Origin: Halichoerus grypus
Taxonomy: Eukaryota; Chordata; Mammalia; Carnivora; Phocidae
Assembly (NCBI RefSeq): GCF_964656455.1
Contig: NC_135712.1
Location: forward strand, 65,477,239-65,541,238
Reading direction: 5' to 3'
Length of the DNA: 64,000 nucleotides
Position 1 is the first letter of the stretch; every line of letters starts with the position of its first letter. The notes below the pieces were generated by a model, which worked only from the letters and a program-made list of their open reading frames with translations, searched no databases and was not told where the DNA came from. Of the stretch, positions 57,161 to 64,000 are shown one piece after another. Both the position numbers and the translations under genes were made by a program.

Positions 57161-58907
57161 AAGAATCTTGGATAACAGTGAACAAATAGAGACCATCAGT
57201 AAAGAAATAGAAATTATAAAAAGGAACCAAGTAGAAATTCTGGAGCTAAAATTACAATAGCAAAAATGAAAAATTCACCAGAAAGGTTCAACACCAGGTT
57301 TGAATAGGCAGAGGAAACTGGCCAATCTGAAGATAGTACAATTGAAATGATTGACACAGAAGGGCAAAAAGAAAGCAAAGGAAAATGAATAGAGATTAAG
57401 GGACTTGTGAAATATCATCAAGCATACCAACATATTATGGGAATACTTGAGAAAAGAAGAGAAAAAGAAGAAACAATATTTGAAGAAATAATAGTTGGAA
57501 ACTTCTCTAACTTGAGGAAAGACATGAGCTACACATCCAAGAAATTCTTCAAACTCCAAATATAATAAACTCAAAGAGATACTCATTAGGATGCATTATA
57601 ATCAAACTTTGCAAAAAGAGGATCTTAAAAGCAAGAGCGAAGTGACTCATCATGAATAAGAAATCCTCAGTAAGTTTGATAGCCAAATCCACATTAGAAG
57701 CCAAAGAGGCCAGAAGGCAGTAGGATAACATATTTAGTGCTGGCGGGAAAGTATCAACAAAGAATTCCTATATCTGGCAAAATTTTCCTTCAAAAATTAA
57801 AGAGAAATTAAGACATTGCCAGACAGACAAAGAGAGTTCATCACGAGTAGACCATCCCTATGAGAAATACTAAAGGGAGTCCTACAGGCTGAAATGAAAA
57901 GACATTTGACAGTAACTTGAAGACATACAAAGAAATAAAGAACAATGGTAAAAGTAACTACATAGGTAGATACAAAAGCCAATATTATTATATTTTTGGG
58001 TTTCAACTCCTTTTTATTTCCTACATGATTTAAGAGTCAAAGGTATAAATCTTTAATGGACATGTAATGAATAAAGATATGAAGACAACAATATAAGAGA
58101 AGGTGATGGACATTTATAGCAACAGAGTTTTGTATGCTATTGAAGCTAAGTTGGTACAATTCAAAAGTCATTGTTTTGAATTTGTAATCACCAGCATAAC
58201 CATTAATAACTAAAAAACAGAAAAGGAAATATGAAGGGAATAAAAAGATACACTGGGAAAAAATTAATCAAACATAAAAGAAGGCAATCTTGGAGCAATT
58301 CATGAACAACAAAAGGTATACTTCTGGAAAACAAATAGAAAAACAGCAGAAATGCTTCCTTATCACTAATCACTTCAGATGCAAATGGATTAAACTCACC
58401 AATTAAAAGACAGATTGGCAGAATAGATTTAAAAATATATACTCTAAATGTTATCTACAAGAGAGTCATTTTAGATCAAAAAACACAAATAGGCTGAAAT
58501 TAAAAGGATGGAAAAAGACTCCATACGAGTAATAACCAAATGAGAGTTTGTATGGCAATATTAAGACCAAAGTAGACCTTAAGTAAAAAACTGTTACAAG
58601 AAACAAAGAAGGATAAAAGAGTCAATTTGGTGAGAAGATATAACAATTGCAAACAAATGTGCACCAAACAGCAGAGCCGCAAATATATGAAGCAAACATT
58701 GACAGAATTGAAGGAAGAATTAGACAGTTCTATAACAATAGTTGAAGAATTCAATAACCTGCTTTCAATGGTGGATAGAAGATCTAGACAGATCAAACAT
58801 GAAATAGAGGACTTGAATAATGCTATAAGCCAACTAGCTTTAACAGACAGAGTACTCCACATAACAACAGAATATATACTCTTCCCAAGTACACATGGAA
58901 CATTCTT

Positions 58908-59090
58908 TTTTTTTTTTTTTAAGATTTTATTTATTTATTTATGAGAGACAGAGAGAGAGACGCAGAGGCAGAGGGAGAAGCAGGCTCCCTGCAGAATAGG
59001 AAGCCTGATGTGGGACTTGATCCCAGGACTCTGGGATCATGACCTGAGCCAAAGGCAGACGCTTAACCGGCTGAGCCACCCAGGTGCCCC
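58908..59090 (-). mobile_element. Carnivore SINE, antisense, inside LINE-1 ORF2
   Basis: T-run, AAGATTTTATTTATTTATTT, GACTTGATCCCAGGACTC, terminal GAGCCACCCAGGTGCCCC. Duplication ACATGGAACATTCTT at 58893-58907 and 59091-59105. Confidence 0.95.
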
Positions 59091-59152
59091 ACATGGAACA
59101 TTCTTAGAGGATAGAACATATTTTAGGCCACAAAACAAACCTCAATAAATTT

Positions 59153-59957
<805 letters not shown>

Positions 59958-62900
59958 CCTCAATAAATTTAAAAAGATTAAAATCATGCAAAGTTTTTTC
60001 TCTAACCCCCATGGGATGAAACTAGAAATCAGTAAAAACTGAAATTCACAAAATTTGAAAATTAAACTGCACACTTGTAAACAACCAAAAGGTCAAAGAG
60101 GAAATCACAAGTGAAATGTGAAATACTTTGAGACACATTAAATAAAAGCAAAATTTATAGTTTACACCAAAGACATAGCTCAGAGGGAAATTTATAGCTG
60201 TAAATGCCTATGTTGAAAAGAAGTAAGATCCCAAATCAATAATCCAACTCTATACCTCAACAAACTAGAAAAGACCAAATTAAACCCAAAGCTCACATAA
60301 GTAAGGAAATAATAAAGATTAAAGATAAACAAAATAGAGAACAGAAAAACAATAATCAACAAAACCAAACCTTGGTTCTTTGAAAAGATCAACAAATCAA
60401 CAAACCTTTACCTAAACTAAGAAAAAAGGAGAGAAGATGCAAACAATTAAAATCAAAATGAAAGTGGGGACATTACTATCAAACTTAGAGAAAGGAGGAT
60501 AATACTTTGAACAACTGTATGCCAACATTAGATAACCTAAATGAAATAGGCAAATTCCTATAAACATGTGAATTTCCAAAACTGACTCAAGAAGAAAATC
60601 TCAACATAGCTAAAATAAGTAATGACATTGAGTCAGTACCCAAAAACTTCCGAAAAAGGAAGGTCGAAGTTGAGATGGCTGGTGAATTGTACCAAATATT
60701 TAAATAATTGATGCCAGTCCTTCTCAAACTCTTCCAAAAAATAGAAGAGGGGGAACATTTCCTAATTCATTCTATGACACCAACATCACCCTAATTTCAA
60801 AGCTAGACAACACCACAATGGATTAGAGACCAACATCCCTTATGAATATGCATGCAAAAATTCAACACAATATTAGCAAACAGAATCCAACAGTATATTA
60901 AAAGGATTATGTACCATGACCAAGTGGGATTTATCCCAGAAATGTAAGGGTAGTTCAACAAAAGAAAAGATGTAAAAACATTAATAGAATAAAAGAAAGA
61001 AAACATGATACAGATACACCTCAATTGATACTGAAGAAGCATTTAATAAAATTGAATACCCCTTCATGATAAAAATACTCAGAAAACTAGGAACGGAAGG
61101 GAACTTCCTTAAACAATGACAAAGGGCATTCCTGAAAAACCCACAGACAAGATCCTACTCAATGATGAAGATAAAAACTTTCCTCCTTAAGATCCAGAAC
61201 AAGATAAGGATGCCTGTTTTTAGCACTTCTATTCTATATTGTACTGGAATTTCTACCCAGAGAAATTAAGCAAGAAATAAAAGGCATTCAAAATGGAAAA
61301 AGATGAAACTAACCCTACTGACAGACGGCATTATCCTGTATGTATAAAATCCCAAAGAAACCACAAAAGAACAACTAGAATAAATGAAGTCAGCAAAGTT
61401 GCAGGTTATAACATAAACAGGCAAAATCAGTTGTGTTTCTATACACCAACAATGAAAATTTTTAAAAAGAATTTAAAAATTCTTACAAGTCTCTAAAAGA
61501 ATAAAATATCTAGAAATAAATTTAAGCAAGGAGTTATAACATTTGTACACTGAAAACTATAAAACATTGTTAAAAGCAATTAAAGAAGCCCAAATAAATG
61601 AAAAGATATCACTTGTTCATGGACTGAAAGGCTTAATATTGTTTAAATATTAGTACCATCCAAAACAATATAATAGATTCAGTGCAGACCCTACCAAAAT
61701 ACCAGTAACCTTTTTGCAAAATGGAAAAGATTATACTGAAATTCATGTGGAAATGCTGAAGAATAGCTGAAACGGTATTGAAAAAGAAGAAAGTTGGAAG
61801 AATCACACTTCCCAATATCAAAACTTCCCCCATATCTATAGTAATCAAAACAGTGTTACCAGAATAGGGATAGACATATATACCAATGGAATAAAATTGA
61901 AAGTTCAGAAATAAAACCATACATCTATGATCAGTTGATTTTCAACAAGTTGCCAGGACAATTCTATGGTGTAAAAAGTAGTCTCTTCAACAAATGGTAC
62001 TAAGACAACTAGAAATTGACATGCGAAAGAATGAAGGTGGACCGTTACCTCACATTACATACAAAAATGGATCAATGACTTAACTTTAAGAGCTAAACTA
62101 TAAAACTCTTAGAAGAGAGCATAGGGGAAATCTTAATGACCTTGACTTTGGCAATGGTTTCTTATGACACCAAAATATAAGCGAGAGAAAAAAATTGGTA
62201 AATTGGCCTTCATCGAAATTTAAAACCTTGGCATTTCAAAGGATATTATTAAGAAAGTGAAAAGACAGACTACAGAGAAATATCTGCAAATCATCTAAGG
62301 GTCTACTACCCAGGATATACAGAGAACTAAAGTTCCACAACAAAATTCAAAAATGGGCAAAAGACTTAGACATTTCTCCAAAGAAGATATAAAGATGGAC
62401 AATAAGCACATGAAAAGATGCTCAACATCCCTAATCGTTAGGGAAATGCAAATCAAAACCACACTGAGATACCGCCTCATGCCCAATAGGTGATGGTTAC
62501 CAATAATAATAATAATAACAGAAAATAACAAGAGTTAACAAGGATATGGAGATATTGGAACACTTGTTCACTGCTGGTGGGAATGTGAAATGGTATAGCT
62601 GCTATGGAAAACACTATGGTGGTTCCTCAAAAAATTAAAATTATTAGAATTATTGCATGGTCTAGCTAATCCATTTCTGGGTATATACCAAAAAGAATTG
62701 AAAGCAGAGTCTCAAAGAGATATTTGTACACACATGTTCATAACAGCATTATTGACAATAGCTAACATGTGGAAGCAACTCAAGTGTCCATCAATGGGTG
62801 AATGGATAAGCAAAACATGAAATATACATACAGTGGAATGTATTCAGATTTTAAAAGGAAGGAAATTCTGACACATGCTACAACATGCATGAACTTTGAG

Positions 62901-63229
62901 GCCATTATGCTAAGAAAAATAAACCAGCAATAAAAAGAGACAAAAATAGTATATGATTCCAATATATGAGGCACCCAGAGTAGTCAAATGCATAGAGAAA
63001 GTAGAATGGTGGCTGTCAGGGGCTGGGAGAGGAGGAAATGAGGAGTTATTGTTTAATGAATAATGAATTTCATTTTTACAAGAATGAATTCTGGAGATGG
63101 CTGGTGGTAATGGTTGCAAAACAATATGAATGTACTTACTACCAGTGAACTGTACACTTAAAAAATGGTTAAGATGGTAAATTTTATGTGTATTTTACAA
63201 TTTAAAAATATTTCATTAAAAAAGAAGCA

Positions 63230-63600
63230 CTGATCCGTGCTACAATATGGATGAACCTCAGAAACATTATATGAAGTGAAAGAAGCCATACATAAAAGGC
63301 CACAAATTGTATGATTCCATTTATATGAAATATCCAGAATAGTTAAGTCCCTAGAAGCAGAAAGCAGATTGATGGGCACCAGTGGCTGAGGAAGAGAATG
63401 GGCAGTAACTGCTTAATGAGTCAGTGCTATTCTTTGTGGTGATAAAAATGTGAATTATATAGTGGTGGTGGTTACACAACACTGTGAATGTACTAAATAC
63501 CACTAAATTGTACATTTTAAATGGTTGATTTTATATTATATGAATTTCACTTCAATCAAAAATGTAGGAAAAAAACATTTCAAAGAACTAGTGAAATAAA
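63230..63600 (+). mobile_element. LINE-1 3'-end fragment
   Basis: 'GAACCTCAGAAACATTATATG', 'GATTCCATTTATATGAAATATCC' and 'AAATTGTACATTTTAAATGG' are L1 3' UTR texts repeating those at 62880-63190. It is a second, separate old L1 end directly after the first. Confidence 0.75.
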
Positions 63601-63704
63601 GTCTAGAATTTAGTTAATAGTAATGTACCAAGGTGAGAAATTTATGTATTATCTTTGCAACTTTCCTCTAAATCTAAAATTATTCCAAAATAAAACATTT
63701 CTTT

Positions 63705-64000
63705 TTTAAAAATGGGCAAACTACTTGAATAGACTCTTTACCAAAGAGGATGTACAGATGGCAAATAAGCACATGGAAAGATATTCAACATCATTAGCCA
63801 CTAGAGGAATACAAATTAAAACAACAATGGACTACAACTAAATAAGTACCCATTAGATTAATTAAAATAAAAAATACTGGCAAAAGTAGCTGATGGTGAG
63901 GATAACACTGATCAACTGGAACTCTCTTATTCTGCTGGTAAAATCCAAAATGATACAACCACTGTAAAAAACAGATTGGACATAAGTTTAATATACTTTT
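63705..64000 (+). mobile_element. LINE-1 late ORF2 fragment, runs off the window
   Basis: 'AAAATGGGCAAACTACTTGAATAG', 'GCACATGGAAAGATATTCAACATC' and 'CTGATGGTGAGGATAACACTG' are late ORF2, decayed, continuing past the end. Confidence 0.75.

Overview
This is mammalian nuclear DNA, almost certainly from a caniform carnivoran and probably an arctoid (seal, bear or mustelid lineage). The diagnostic evidence is 15 or more copies of the carnivore tRNA-derived SINE (head GGCGCCTGGGTGGCTCAG, tail CAAATAAATAAATAAAATCTTT) and several young carnivore LINE-1 3' ends (motif GAGCACTGGGTGTTAT). It is about 65% A+T and contains no bacterial-style genes. Nearly every open reading frame over 60 codons is chance or a decayed LINE-1.

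The only functional gene supported here is on the + strand: an internal part of STXBP5L (tomosyn-2, a syntaxin-binding regulator of vesicle exocytosis). Five coding exons can be read, with consensus splice sites and exactly compatible phases. Exon A is 10234-10385 (end of a conserved WD40/propeller segment). Exon B is 12587-12658, exon C 34532-34597, exon D 41312-41404 and exon E 49513-49563. B, C, D and E are 72, 66, 93 and 51 nt, all multiples of three and all phase 1 to phase 1. Any subset can therefore be skipped or included without shifting the frame. This matches the known hypervariable, alternatively spliced region of tomosyns. Exon E carries the counterpart of tomosyn-1's PKA/SUMO segment (RKLSLPTDLK). 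Upstream exons and the C-terminal SNARE-like coil lie outside the window.

Layout. 1-10.2 kb: intron, mostly old LINE-1, plus a decayed duplicate of the exon A acceptor at 8.6 kb. 10.2-15.9 kb: exons A and B in a repeat-poor stretch, with GCATG (RBFOX-type) motifs 100 nt after exon B. 15.9-34 kb: a very long intron packed with LINE-1 in nested layers, ancient repeats and a pogo/Tigger-like DNA transposon. 34.5 kb: exon C, closely flanked by two young LINE-1 fragments in opposite orientation. 36-38.8 kb: antisense old LINE-1. 38.8-43.9 kb: exon D in a LINE-1- and SINE-poor island. 47.4-48 kb: an inverted SINE pair. 48.4-51.8 kb: exon E in another quiet island. 52.9-54.3 kb: ARPC1A processed pseudogene. 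55.3-64 kb: young and old LINE-1, the older one interrupted by two SINEs and an antisense BTF3 processed pseudogene with a clean target-site duplication.

I found no evidence of a wholly new biological system. The observations most worth follow-up are the all-phase-1 cassette array and its possible regulators, the inverted LINE-1 pair around exon C, the partial duplicate of the exon A splice acceptor, and a duplicated 3'-terminal module shared by two LINE-1 insertions. Repeat family names and paralog comparisons come from memory, not from a search.
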